Shown here: positions 54,144-61,784 of the stretch, piece after piece | Position numbering within the stretch: the stretch's first letter is position 1 | Layout: the number at the start of each line of letters is the position of its first letter | Assembly (NCBI RefSeq): GCF_042033325.1 | Contig: NZ_CP160095.1 | Length of the DNA stretch: 64,000 nucleotides | Direction: 5' to 3' (one strand) | Source of the DNA: Sneathia sanguinegens | Lineage (GTDB): Bacteria; Fusobacteriota; Fusobacteriia; Fusobacteriales; Leptotrichiaceae | Notes under the pieces: generated by a model | Database searches by the model: none | What the model was told of the DNA's origin: nothing | The model's input: the letters and a program-made list of their open reading frames with translations, nothing else | Position numbers and translations under genes: made by a program

Positions 54144-54167
54144 GTTAGTTAATTAGGGAGGGGGAAA

Positions 54168-54527
54168 ATGATATTAAATAAAGACTTAATAAGGCAAATA
54201 CTATTGTATGTTGAAGAGAATGGAAACGACAAAATGCCAGTATACAATATCGAAATAGATGGATATACAGATGAAGAAATTAGATATCATTTTAAACGAT
54301 TACTAGAAGCAGATATCATTAAAGGAGAAGTTGTTGGACTTCAAGGTAATAAGATTAGATTTAATTGTTTAACTTGGTATGGTCATGAATATTTAGATAG
54401 TATAAGAGACAAAGGATTATGGGAGAAAGTAAAAAGAGATATAGAAGTTTATGGAATTAAAAGTGTGACTTTAGATATTATAAAAGCTTATGCAGAAAAA
54501 ATAATTAAACAAAAATTAGGAATATAA
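54168..54527 (+). CDS. DUF2513 family protein (winged-helix-like)
   Basis: 119 residues. DLIRQILLYVEENG, IDGYTDEEIRYHFKRLLEAD, GLQGNKIRFNCLTWYGHEYL and a C-terminal SVTLDIIKAYAEKIIKQKLG match DUF2513, a family common in prophages and mobile elements, with a winged-helix look. AGGGAGGGGG precedes ATG 54168. It is cargo between the two tandem units. In copy B the same leader leads instead into a YhcG gene. Confidence 0.85.
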   Translation: MILNKDLIRQILLYVEENGNDKMPVYNIEIDGYTDEEIRYHFKRLLEADIIKGEVVGLQGNKIRFNCLTWYGHEYLDSIRDKGLWEKVKRDIEVYGIKSVTLDIIKAYAEKIIKQKLGI

Positions 54528-54530
54528 AAA

Positions 54531-54570
54531 AATGTCTTTGTAAAGCTAGACATTAAAGAAGCTTTTTTTT
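54531..54570 (+). ncRNA. H-type pseudoknot candidate, copy B
   Basis: AATGTCT (54531-54537) pairs with AGACATT (54548-54554), perfect over 7 bp. AAAGCT (54542-54547) pairs with AGCTTT (54560-54565), perfect over 6 bp, then a T-run. Compared with copy A, a G-C pair in stem 2 has become A-U, and stem 1 is longer, so pairing is kept despite sequence change. Confidence 0.62.
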
Positions 54571-54638
54571 AGTACATACAAATCATAAATAATACTAGAA
54601 CTCACTAGAATAAAAAAGAAGAAAGGAATGATGAAAGT

Positions 54639-54788
54639 ATGAAAGAAGAAATATTGAAGTTAGGAATTGAAGAAAAGGTAGTAGATGAATTACTAAAAAT
54701 AATAGGTAAAAACATAGTTCCTAAAAATCAATTCAATGAAGTGAATGAGGTTAAAAAGCAACTGGCTATCAGATGGTTCAAACTTTAG
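54639..54788 (+). pseudogene. Phage scaffold protein (Gp20 family) N-terminal remnant, copy B
   Basis: The 150-nt reading frame is identical in sequence to copy A, including the out-of-frame junction with the minor head protein. It is preceded by GAAAGGAATG. Confidence 0.72.
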
Positions 54789-55914
54789 TAGTATAATATG
54801 GAAAAACAAAGAAAAGCTACTAAACGAAATGCAAAAAACAATTACAGTTGGAGTAATAACAGGTAAAACACCTTATGACTTATCTAAGGACTTTGCAAGG
54901 GTAATGAAAGTAGATAGAAACAGAGCAACAGTATTATTACAGACCGAGACTGCAAGAGTTAGAAGCATGGCAGAGATTGAAAGCTATAAGCAGATGGAAG
55001 TTAGCAAGTATCAGATAATAGCTACATTAGATGATAGAACTTTTGACATATGCCAAAGTATGGATATGAAGGTATTTGATGTCAAAGATTATGAAGTTGG
55101 AGTTACTGCTCCACCTTTCCACCCAAATTGCAGAAGTACCAAAGTGCCATATTATGAAGATAGTCCTGTTACAGAAGATGGAAGAATAGCAAGAGATGAA
55201 AATGGCAAACAGTATACAGTGGGTAATATAAGCTATTCTGAATGGGCAGAGAAGTATGTGAAAAATCCAGAACAATTAAAAGGTTACGGACAGTATGCAA
55301 GATATAAGAAAGTTTTAGGAGATAAAGCACCTAATTCATTTGAAAATTTTGTAGATATAAAGTATAATAGTAAGAAATACAATAGTTTAAAGACATTGTA
55401 TAAAGATACAAAAGAATACAATTATACTGTTGATTTATTTAAAAATCACGGAGTACCTGAGAAGTATATTCCGCAAACATTAAATGAATTTATAGATATT
55501 AAATTAAATAACAAATTAGAATACGAAGAAATTAAATTTAGAAAAAAATTATTAATAACAGATTATGCAAATAAATTAAAAGAACAACAACAATTAAAAC
55601 ATAAATATTTATCAAAACAATATAATAATGAATTATTAAAAAATCCACCAGTGAATAAATCATATTTTAAAGATAGTGATAAAATGACAGATAATGAATA
55701 TAAAGATAAAATCAGAGAGTTGCAAAAGGGAATAAGAGGAAAAGGTGAAATAATTGTGACATATAATGGTAATAATCTTCAATATTATGAAAATTATTAT
55801 CACAATAGTGATATAGGAAAAACTTGGGATAGAATAAAGTTAATACATTATGACACTAAAAAGACTAGAACAATATATTCTAAAAAAGGATATCATGTGT
55901 ATCCTGTATATTAA
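54745..55914 (+). CDS. 5'-truncated SPP1 gp7-type minor head protein with C-terminal putative toxin domain, copy B
   Basis: 389 codons with the same architecture as copy A. The region TITVGVITGKTPYDLSKDFA to QTETARVRS differs from copy A at about one residue in five. The following 110 residues (RSMAEIESYK to VLGDKAPNSF) are identical, the linker differs moderately, and the last 90 residues, including the putative toxin domain, are identical apart from one Ala/Ser change. Conserved DRTFDICQSMD and PPFHPNCRS remain. As in copy A, the start codon lies in scaffold-derived DNA and lacks a good ribosome site. Confidence 0.72.
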   Translation: MRLKSNWLSDGSNFSSIIWKNKEKLLNEMQKTITVGVITGKTPYDLSKDFARVMKVDRNRATVLLQTETARVRSMAEIESYKQMEVSKYQIIATLDDRTFDICQSMDMKVFDVKDYEVGVTAPPFHPNCRSTKVPYYEDSPVTEDGRIARDENGKQYTVGNISYSEWAEKYVKNPEQLKGYGQYARYKKVLGDKAPNSFENFVDIKYNSKKYNSLKTLYKDTKEYNYTVDLFKNHGVPEKYIPQTLNEFIDIKLNNKLEYEEIKFRKKLLITDYANKLKEQQQLKHKYLSKQYNNELLKNPPVNKSYFKDSDKMTDNEYKDKIRELQKGIRGKGEIIVTYNGNNLQYYENYYHNSDIGKTWDRIKLIHYDTKKTRTIYSKKGYHVYPVY

Positions 55915-55928
55915 AATAGGAGGTAGGT

Positions 55929-56138
55929 ATGTTAAAAGATGAATTATTAAAAAATATAGGTAAAACTATGAACATAAACACCAAAAGAAAAACAAAATAT
56001 GATTTCAAAAATCTTAAATTAGTTGGAGTATATTATGATGAGGATTATCTTGAAACTTGGATGGCAAAATTTGATTTAGAAATATGTGGTTTAGAAATCG
56101 TAATAGATTGTATAGAATCAATAGATATATTAGATTAG
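55929..56138 (+). CDS. 69-residue partner protein (putative immunity protein), copy B
   Basis: Identical to copy A for the first 44 residues; differences cluster in the last third (WMAKFDLEICGLEIVIDCIE and IDILD). AGGAGG lies 7 nt before ATG 55929. If the two proteins are immunity proteins for the nearly identical toxin domains, cross-protection is expected. It is followed by the conserved terminator. Confidence 0.7.
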   Translation: MLKDELLKNIGKTMNINTKRKTKYDFKNLKLVGVYYDEDYLETWMAKFDLEICGLEIVIDCIESIDILD

Positions 56139-56166
56139 AGCAACTGTGAAAGGTTGCTTTTTTTGT
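56139..56166 (+). terminator. Terminator after partner gene, copy B
   Basis: AGCAAC (56139-56144) / GTTGCT (56153-56158) with a T-run; the stem is identical to copy A and the loop differs. Confidence 0.8.
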
Positions 56167-56234
56167 TAGTTAATTAAGGAGAAATAAATGATATAAGTGC
56201 AAGGAATAAAGTTTACAAGACAGCAAATTTTGCA

Positions 56235-57158
56235 ATGGTTGAAGCATACTGGAATATTGGCAAGAGAATTATTTATGAACAAAGTGGCAAAGATACAGCA
56301 GAATATGGGCAAGGATTATTACAAGAACTATCTAAACAGATGACAAAGGATTTTGGAAAGGGATTTACAGTTGCAAATCTTAAAAATATGAGGCAGTTTT
56401 ATATTACTTTTCCAAATGGCTACGCACTGCGTAGCGAATTGAGTTGGACACATTATCGTAGTTTAATGCGTGTTGAAAATGAAAGAGCAAGAAGTTTTTA
56501 TTTAGAAGAAGCTATAAAATCTAATTGGAGTACAAGACAGCTTGATAGACAGATAAATAGTTTTTTTTATGAAAGATTGCTGTCAAGCAAGAATAAAGAA
56601 GAAGTGTCAAAAGAAATAACACAATCAGAGAAAAATAAAGCCCCTGAGGATATTATAAGAGATCCTTATGTGCTGGAGTTTTTAGGTCTGGAAGCTAATG
56701 CGGATTTTTATGAAAGTGATTTAGAACAAGCCTTAATAACTCATTTGCAGAAATTTCTTTTAGAATTAGGCAGAGGTTTTTCTTTTGTAGCAAGACAGAA
56801 AAGATTTACCTTTGATGGTAGACATTTCAGAATAGATTTAGTTTTTTATAACTATATTTTGAAATGTTTTGTTTTGATTGATTTAAAAATTGGTGATTTG
56901 ACACATCAAGACTTAGGACAAATGCAAATGTATGTCCATTACTATGAAAGAGAAATGATGAATGAGGGAGATAATCCCCCAATAGGGATTGTACTTTGTG
57001 CAGACAAAAGCGATTCGATTGTTAAATATACTCTTCCTGAAGATGAAAAACAGATATTTGCATCAAAATATAAGCTGTATTTACCAAGTGAAGAAGAATT
57101 ACTCAACGAATTAAATAGAGAGTATCTATCAATAGAAGATGACAAAAAACAAGATTAA
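56235..57158 (+). CDS. YhcG/DUF1016 family PDDEXK nuclease, 5'-truncated
   Basis: 307 codons from the first in-frame ATG. An N-terminal DUF1016 helix bundle (FAMVEAYWNIGKRIIYEQSG, FTVANLKNMRQFYITFP, ELSWTHYRSLMRVENERARS) and a C-terminal PDDEXK-like nuclease (ALITHLQKFLLELGRGFSFV, FRIDLVFYN, FVLIDLKIGDLTHQDLGQMQ) are complete. Homologous codons (SARNKVYKTANFA) extend upstream to about 56196, but no start exists there. The AAGGAG-associated ATG at 56188 reads ATG ATA TAA, out of frame. About 10-15 residues are thus missing, and expression is doubtful. YhcG-type nucleases are frequent in mobile elements and defence-related loci. Confidence 0.82.
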   Translation: MVEAYWNIGKRIIYEQSGKDTAEYGQGLLQELSKQMTKDFGKGFTVANLKNMRQFYITFPNGYALRSELSWTHYRSLMRVENERARSFYLEEAIKSNWSTRQLDRQINSFFYERLLSSKNKEEVSKEITQSEKNKAPEDIIRDPYVLEFLGLEANADFYESDLEQALITHLQKFLLELGRGFSFVARQKRFTFDGRHFRIDLVFYNYILKCFVLIDLKIGDLTHQDLGQMQMYVHYYEREMMNEGDNPPIGIVLCADKSDSIVKYTLPEDEKQIFASKYKLYLPSEEELLNELNREYLSIEDDKKQD

Positions 57159-57214
57159 ATAATCAACAATAATATTTAAAATTTCAAAGTGGCAATTTGC
57201 GACCCTGAAAAAAG

Positions 57215-57248
57215 AAACGACTGAAAATGGCAATCTGGTCGTTTTTTT
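57215..57248 (+). terminator. Terminator downstream of the YhcG gene
   Basis: AAACGAC (57215-57221) / GTCGTTT (57238-57244) with a run of T. Confidence 0.75.
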
Positions 57249-57705
57249 TAATGCTTGAAAAGTATGAGGAAAACAATTGAGGTTGTTGTCCATTTTAATG
57301 AAAATGCAACTAAAACTATGCAAGAAAAAGATAAAAAAAAACATAAAAATGATTAGAAAGTCCTTAAACTGGTAACAAAGAGGGTCGATTTTTTACTATT
57401 AAATTTTAGTGGGAAATTGATCTTTGACAACTAAATAGACCAAGGTAGGACTTTTTATCTACTTGTGGAGGATTATGACTTATTACTTGAGTTCCTACTG
57501 GAAGTGTATAATAAAGTGTGTAAATTATAAAAATAATTTATGTACTTTATTTATGTATAACCGAACTATACAAACTAAGATACTAAAATAGTGAGACCTA
57601 TAATGCTTCTCATAGATTTTGAATACATTATATATTTAGTCTCACTATAAAAAAATGCACAATTCACTTGGCAAATCCAAAGAATTCTCACCAATATAGA
57701 TTCCC
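57249..57705. other. Gene-poor stretch, possibly insertion-element debris
   Basis: No credible gene on either strand; short frames only. It contains a perfect 10-bp inverted repeat ATAGTGAGAC (57588-57597) / GTCTCACTAT (57639-57648) with a 41-nt interior, next to the end of the ABC exporter operon on the minus strand. It could be a terminator or an element end. Around 57360-57520 the sequence has a composition unlike flanking genes but no transposase motif that I can name. Confidence 0.4.
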
Positions 57706-57834
57706 TTAGACATATTTTGTGGATAATCTTTGAATAAATTGTATATTTTCTTTGTATAAGCCACAATAAATTTCATCTTCATATTCTTCATTATTTAACA
57801 TACTTTTTATTCCTTCTATTTCTTTATTATCCAT
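57706..57834 (-). CDS. Possible small protein (42 aa) at the end of the ABC exporter operon
   Basis: The frame begins at ATG 57834, overlapping the exporter stop codon by 8 nt, and ends at 57706. Its product is acidic (MDNKEIEGIKSMLNNEEYED, then EIYCGLYKENIQFIQ) with one Cys and no leader-like double glycine. The overlap suggests coupled translation, but no family is recognised and it could be chance. Confidence 0.35.
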   Translation of the reverse strand: MDNKEIEGIKSMLNNEEYEDEIYCGLYKENIQFIQRLSTKYV

Positions 57835-59566
57835 TATATAAATTAGCATACACATTATTCTTTGCAAGTAATTGTGCGTGTGTACCACGTTCTATTATTT
57901 CACCATTTTCAAGTACCATGATAACATCTGAATCTATTATTGTTGATAGTCTGTGTGCTATGACAAATACAGTTTTTCCATGCATCAATTTATCCATACC
58001 ATCTTGTACAATTTTTTCAGTTCTTGTATCAATATTAGATGTTGCTTCATCTAGTATTAGAACAGGTGTATTACGTAATTTTGCACGTACAAGGCATAAT
58101 AATTGTTTTTGCCCTTGAGAAAGTGTATCAGTATTACCAGATATGTATGTTTCATAGCCTTTTTCAAGTTGTGAGATAAAATGATGTGCACCTATTTGTT
58201 TTGCTACTTCAATGACTTCTTCTTTTGAAATAGTTTCATCTGAGTATCTAATATTATCTAAGATTGTTCCAGAAAAGAGTATACTATCCTGTAAAACAAC
58301 AGTTATATTTTTTCTTAAATCAGACTTATTAATCCTTCTAATATCAATACCATCAAAAGTAATAGTTCCACTATCAATTTCATAGAATCGGTTAATAAGG
58401 TTAGTAATTGTAGTTTTACCACTACCTGTTGGACCAACGATAGCTATTTTTTGACCATATTTTGCATACATATTTATATTTTTTAATATTTTTTTATCTT
58501 TATTATATGAAAAATCAACGTTAATAAACTCAATGTTTCCAACACATTTAACCTTTTCATTATTCTCTAATATCCAGTATCCATCTTTTAAGTATACCTT
58601 ACCCTCATCAATTTCATTATCTAGGTCCATAAGTTCAAAGACTCTTTTAGCTCCAGCAAGTGCTGAATTAACCATACCAACTTCAAAAGAAAAGATAAAT
58701 AGGGGCATAGCAATTAGTCTACTTAATAGTAAAAAACTTCCTATTGTACCTATTGAAGTATGAAATATAGTTCCAACAATTGCTATACATGCATATTGTA
58801 AGAAGTTTATTGTTCCTATAACTGGAAATATAGTATTTGAATATATGTTTGCACTTACTATGCTTTTTAACCATGCATTATTTAAACGTTTAAATATTGA
58901 ATTATTTCTTTTTTCATAGTTAAATAGTTTTACAATATTTTGACCATTAACGCTTTCTTCAATGTAACCGTTTATAGATCCAATATTTTTTTGGTTTGTG
59001 TCATAAGATTTAATGCTGTATTTTGAAAATAAATATATTATTACATACGATAAAGCACTAAAGAATATTACAACAATTGCTAGCTTATATGAAATATATA
59101 TCATAATAGCTAATAGAGCAATCATTTCGACTATACCACTAAAAATATTGAACATAGAAAATTCCAAGAAAGTGTTCATGGAGTCTATATCGTTTGTAAA
59201 CTTACTCATAATATCTCCGTGTTCATGTGTGTCAAAAAATACAATGGGTAAATTTTGTAGTTTTTCAAAAGATTTTTTTCTAATGCCAAACATAACATCT
59301 TGTGAAAGTGGTATTGCGAGTAGGATATTAAGTTCTTCAAAGCAAATAGATATTAGGTAAATTAATCCTAAAATTGTAATATATTTAGGTAAAAGATCTA
59401 ATCTTTTAGGAATTAAGACTTTATCGATAATAACTTGTATTAATTTTGTTGAATAGGTACTACAAATTTTAAAAATTAGTATAGAGATAATTATTGTAAA
59501 AAACTTCAATGGGCTTTTTTTGAAGACCATATGTATCATTCGTTTAAGAGCTTTACTATTCTTCAT
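57827..59566 (-). CDS. ABC exporter half-transporter (catalytic-site subunit of a heterodimer)
   Basis: About 579 residues: a six-helix exporter domain (about 20-300) and an ATPase domain (about 345-575). Walker A GPTGSGKTT, signature variant LSQGQKQLLCLVRA, Walker B VLILDEATSNID with the catalytic Glu, and H-loop IAHRLST. The LSQGQ form plus an intact Glu and His fits the TM288/BmrD-type partner in heterodimeric exporters. AAAGGAGG precedes ATG 59566 by 9 nt; the longer frame to 59635 overlaps the previous gene without a ribosome site. Substrate unknown (drug, lipid or peptide). Confidence 0.9.
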   Translation of the reverse strand: MKNSKALKRMIHMVFKKSPLKFFTIIISILIFKICSTYSTKLIQVIIDKVLIPKRLDLLPKYITILGLIYLISICFEELNILLAIPLSQDVMFGIRKKSFEKLQNLPIVFFDTHEHGDIMSKFTNDIDSMNTFLEFSMFNIFSGIVEMIALLAIMIYISYKLAIVVIFFSALSYVIIYLFSKYSIKSYDTNQKNIGSINGYIEESVNGQNIVKLFNYEKRNNSIFKRLNNAWLKSIVSANIYSNTIFPVIGTINFLQYACIAIVGTIFHTSIGTIGSFLLLSRLIAMPLFIFSFEVGMVNSALAGAKRVFELMDLDNEIDEGKVYLKDGYWILENNEKVKCVGNIEFINVDFSYNKDKKILKNINMYAKYGQKIAIVGPTGSGKTTITNLINRFYEIDSGTITFDGIDIRRINKSDLRKNITVVLQDSILFSGTILDNIRYSDETISKEEVIEVAKQIGAHHFISQLEKGYETYISGNTDTLSQGQKQLLCLVRAKLRNTPVLILDEATSNIDTRTEKIVQDGMDKLMHGKTVFVIAHRLSTIIDSDVIMVLENGEIIERGTHAQLLAKNNVYANLYNG

Positions 59567-61238
59567 CAAAATTACCTCCTTTTTGTATATTGTAAAATTC
59601 CTTGTATATTTCATTATTATGTAGAAGATTTTCATTAGTATCTATATCTTGTATCATACCATTATCTAATACCATAACTCTATCGCACATTAAAACAGAA
59701 GATATTTTTTGACTTATGATAATTTTTGTACAGTTTTTACCTTTTAAAAAGTTCTTTATATCACGGTCAGTTTTTGTATCTATTGCACTAGTAGAATCAT
59801 CTAGAATTAGTATAGGGCTGTATTTTAAAAGGCTTCTAGCGATGTATAGTCTTTGTTTTTGCCCACCTGAAAAGTTAGAACCATATTGTTCTACTGTTTG
59901 GTCAAGTGAACTTATAAAGTTTTGAGCTCTAACACCTTTTATTGCTTCTAGAATTTTTTCGTCATCTAAATCACTATTTGCTAGTTTCATATTACTATAT
60001 ATATTACCTTTAAATAAAGTATTATTTTGCGATACTATACTTACTATATCACGTAAATAATTAAGGTTTATATCCAAAATATTTTTATTTCCTATAGTTA
60101 TACTACCACTAGATATATTATATAGACGAACTAGTAGATTAACAAGACTAGTTTTACCACTTCCAGTAGCACCTATTATTCCAAGGCTTTCACCTTGTTT
60201 TAGTTTAAATGAAACATTTTTTAAAACGTCATGGGTTGCAGGGTAATCAAAATTAACATTTTTAAATTCTATATCAAAATTATCTAAGCTTGTTATATTA
60301 CCGTTGTCTACTTCATTTTCTTTTTCTAATATTTCAAATATTCTTACGATAGATATTTTAGACATTGCAAAGTCTGATATTATATATCCACATTCAAATA
60401 GGTTACCTAATATTTGTCCTGAATATGTTAAGATACTTAGGAATAGTCCTATAGTTATTTCTTTATTTATTATCATTTTACTTGCTATTATTATCATTAA
60501 AATATTACAACCATAACCTAGCAATGTTAAAAGTGGATAAAATGAACCTAATGTTGTATCCAAGAACTGCAAAGTTTTAGTGATTTTTTTACTTATTGTA
60601 TTAAATTTCTTTATTTCTTTTTCCTTATTATTATACGTCTTTATTACCTTAATACCTTTTAAATTTTCATCAATATTTTGATTTAAATCATCAGATAATT
60701 TAAATAGTATGTATAGTTGGTTTAGTAATAGCTTTATTACTAAAAGTATTAAAACAATTAATAAAGGGACCATAATAAAGAATATTATGGAAATTTTTTT
60801 AGATATTTTAAAAATCATTATAAATGACAAAAGTGCCATTATTGGGCAACGTAAGGTGTATCTAATTAATGATTGATATGTGTTTTTTGCTTTTTGTATA
60901 TCTTTTGTAAGTCTTGTAATTATACTATGCGTTCCGAGTTCATCTATTGTATATGATGGTAATTTTTGGATTTTTTGGAATAATTCAAATCGAAGATTAG
61001 ATGCAAAACCACACGAAGCTTTAATAGCAGAAATGCTTGATGAAATACCGAGTATAAGGGATAAAAGTGTACAAATTAAAAGTTTTATGACAATAGGTTT
61101 ATTAAGCCCGTTATCTACTAGCTTTGACATATACAAAGGTATTAGCATTTCAAGGAAGCTTTCTAGAGTTACGAAAATAGGAGCTAGAATAGCAAAAAAT
61201 TTATACTGTTTTGTATATCTTGCAATTAATTTGAGCAT
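59556..61238 (-). CDS. ABC exporter half-transporter (degenerate-site subunit of a heterodimer)
   Basis: About 560 residues with an N-terminal six-helix domain and a C-terminal ATPase. Walker A GATGSGKTS and signature FSGGQKQRLYIARSL are good, but Walker B reads LILDDSTSAID (Asp for catalytic Glu) and the H-loop reads IISQKIS (Gln for His). This is the pattern of the TM287/BmrC-type degenerate subunit. ATG 61238 has AAGGAGG upstream and is preferred over 61271. It overlaps the partner gene by 11 nt. Confidence 0.9.
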   Translation of the reverse strand: MLKLIARYTKQYKFFAILAPIFVTLESFLEMLIPLYMSKLVDNGLNKPIVIKLLICTLLSLILGISSSISAIKASCGFASNLRFELFQKIQKLPSYTIDELGTHSIITRLTKDIQKAKNTYQSLIRYTLRCPIMALLSFIMIFKISKKISIIFFIMVPLLIVLILLVIKLLLNQLYILFKLSDDLNQNIDENLKGIKVIKTYNNKEKEIKKFNTISKKITKTLQFLDTTLGSFYPLLTLLGYGCNILMIIIASKMIINKEITIGLFLSILTYSGQILGNLFECGYIISDFAMSKISIVRIFEILEKENEVDNGNITSLDNFDIEFKNVNFDYPATHDVLKNVSFKLKQGESLGIIGATGSGKTSLVNLLVRLYNISSGSITIGNKNILDINLNYLRDIVSIVSQNNTLFKGNIYSNMKLANSDLDDEKILEAIKGVRAQNFISSLDQTVEQYGSNFSGGQKQRLYIARSLLKYSPILILDDSTSAIDTKTDRDIKNFLKGKNCTKIIISQKISSVLMCDRVMVLDNGMIQDIDTNENLLHNNEIYKEFYNIQKGGNFDEE

Positions 61239-61365
61239 AAATCCTCCTTTCTTTAGTGTAGTATAAAACATTTAATAAAAAAATACAATATGAAATATAT
61301 GTAAATATTGATATTTTTTAAGGAGTAATATATAATATTCATAATAAATCTTAAGGAGAACCAGT

Positions 61366-61539
61366 ATGAGAAAGAGATTAACAAGAAGTAGAAAGAATAG
61401 AATGATATTTGGAGTCTGTGGAGGTATAGCAGAATACCTAGATATAGATCCAGTGATAGTAAGATTGATATTTTTATTTTTTGGTGTGACTTTATTTTTC
61501 TATGTTGTTATGGCTGTTATTATACCAGAAGAAGATTAA
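61366..61539 (+). CDS. PspC domain protein
   Basis: 57 residues, too short for most gene callers. MRKRLTRSRKNRMIFGVCGG, IAEYLDIDPVIVRLIFLFFG and a C-terminal hydrophobic segment ending IIPEED match the stand-alone PspC domain, a small membrane protein linked to phage-shock or envelope stress responses. AAGGAG lies 8 nt upstream. It is divergent from the ABC exporter and just inside the right end of the island. Confidence 0.88.
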   Translation: MRKRLTRSRKNRMIFGVCGGIAEYLDIDPVIVRLIFLFFGVTLFFYVVMAVIIPEED

Positions 61540-61589
61540 TAAGTATTTAAAAGTCAAGGTATTTAGCCTTGTAATTTAAGTTAGTACAA

Positions 61590-61640
61590 ATAGCTCCTGT
61601 TTTTTAGATAAAGGTCTTGAGAAGAGTTTGAATATTTTAT
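61590..61640 (+). repeat. Right flanking repeat of the accessory island (attR candidate)
   Basis: Starts TAGCTCCTG, a copy of the 3' arm of the pflA terminator without its 5' arm, and ends with the 24-bp core (61617-61640) identical to 51818-51841. Together the copies bracket 9.8 kb. Confidence 0.65.
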
Positions 61641-61784
61641 TTTTTTATTATATACAAATAAAATAATAAAATTAAACTTTATTTATAAAAAATATGTGCA
61701 TTTTATAAAAAATATAGTATAATAAGTGTATAGAAACGGAAAAAAGAATAATATAAATGCAAAAGTAATAAAGGAGGAATTTTT

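Larger units (their letters stand above)
52498..54155 (+). repeat. Tandem unit, copy A (pseudoknot, Gp20 start, minor head protein, 69-aa partner)
   Basis: About 1.66 kb that recurs in the same order and orientation at 54529-56176. Similarity is mosaic: essentially identical over 52614-52799 and 52951-53289, about 80 percent over 52800-52950, and high again near the 3' end. The unit ends at GTTAGTTAATTA after the partner gene terminator, and different cargo follows each copy. Confidence 0.9.
54529..56176 (+). repeat. Tandem unit, copy B
   Basis: Second copy of the 52498-54155 unit with the same gene order. It is slightly shorter, with one codon fewer in the head protein linker, and has identical tracts alternating with divergent ones. 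It is followed by a YhcG remnant instead of DUF2513. Confidence 0.9.

Noticed and set aside
52498..56176. CRISPR array or short-repeat locus
   Set aside because: The repetition is two long coding units, not short direct repeats with unique spacers. No CRISPR array or cas gene was seen anywhere in the window.
57340..57560. Transposase remnant
   Set aside because: Composition and short motifs looked insertion-element-like, but no frame gives a recognisable transposase motif on either strand.
51790..61640. Complete prophage
   Set aside because: Only head-protein, scaffold and integrase fragments are present; no terminase, portal, capsid, tail, lysis or replication genes.
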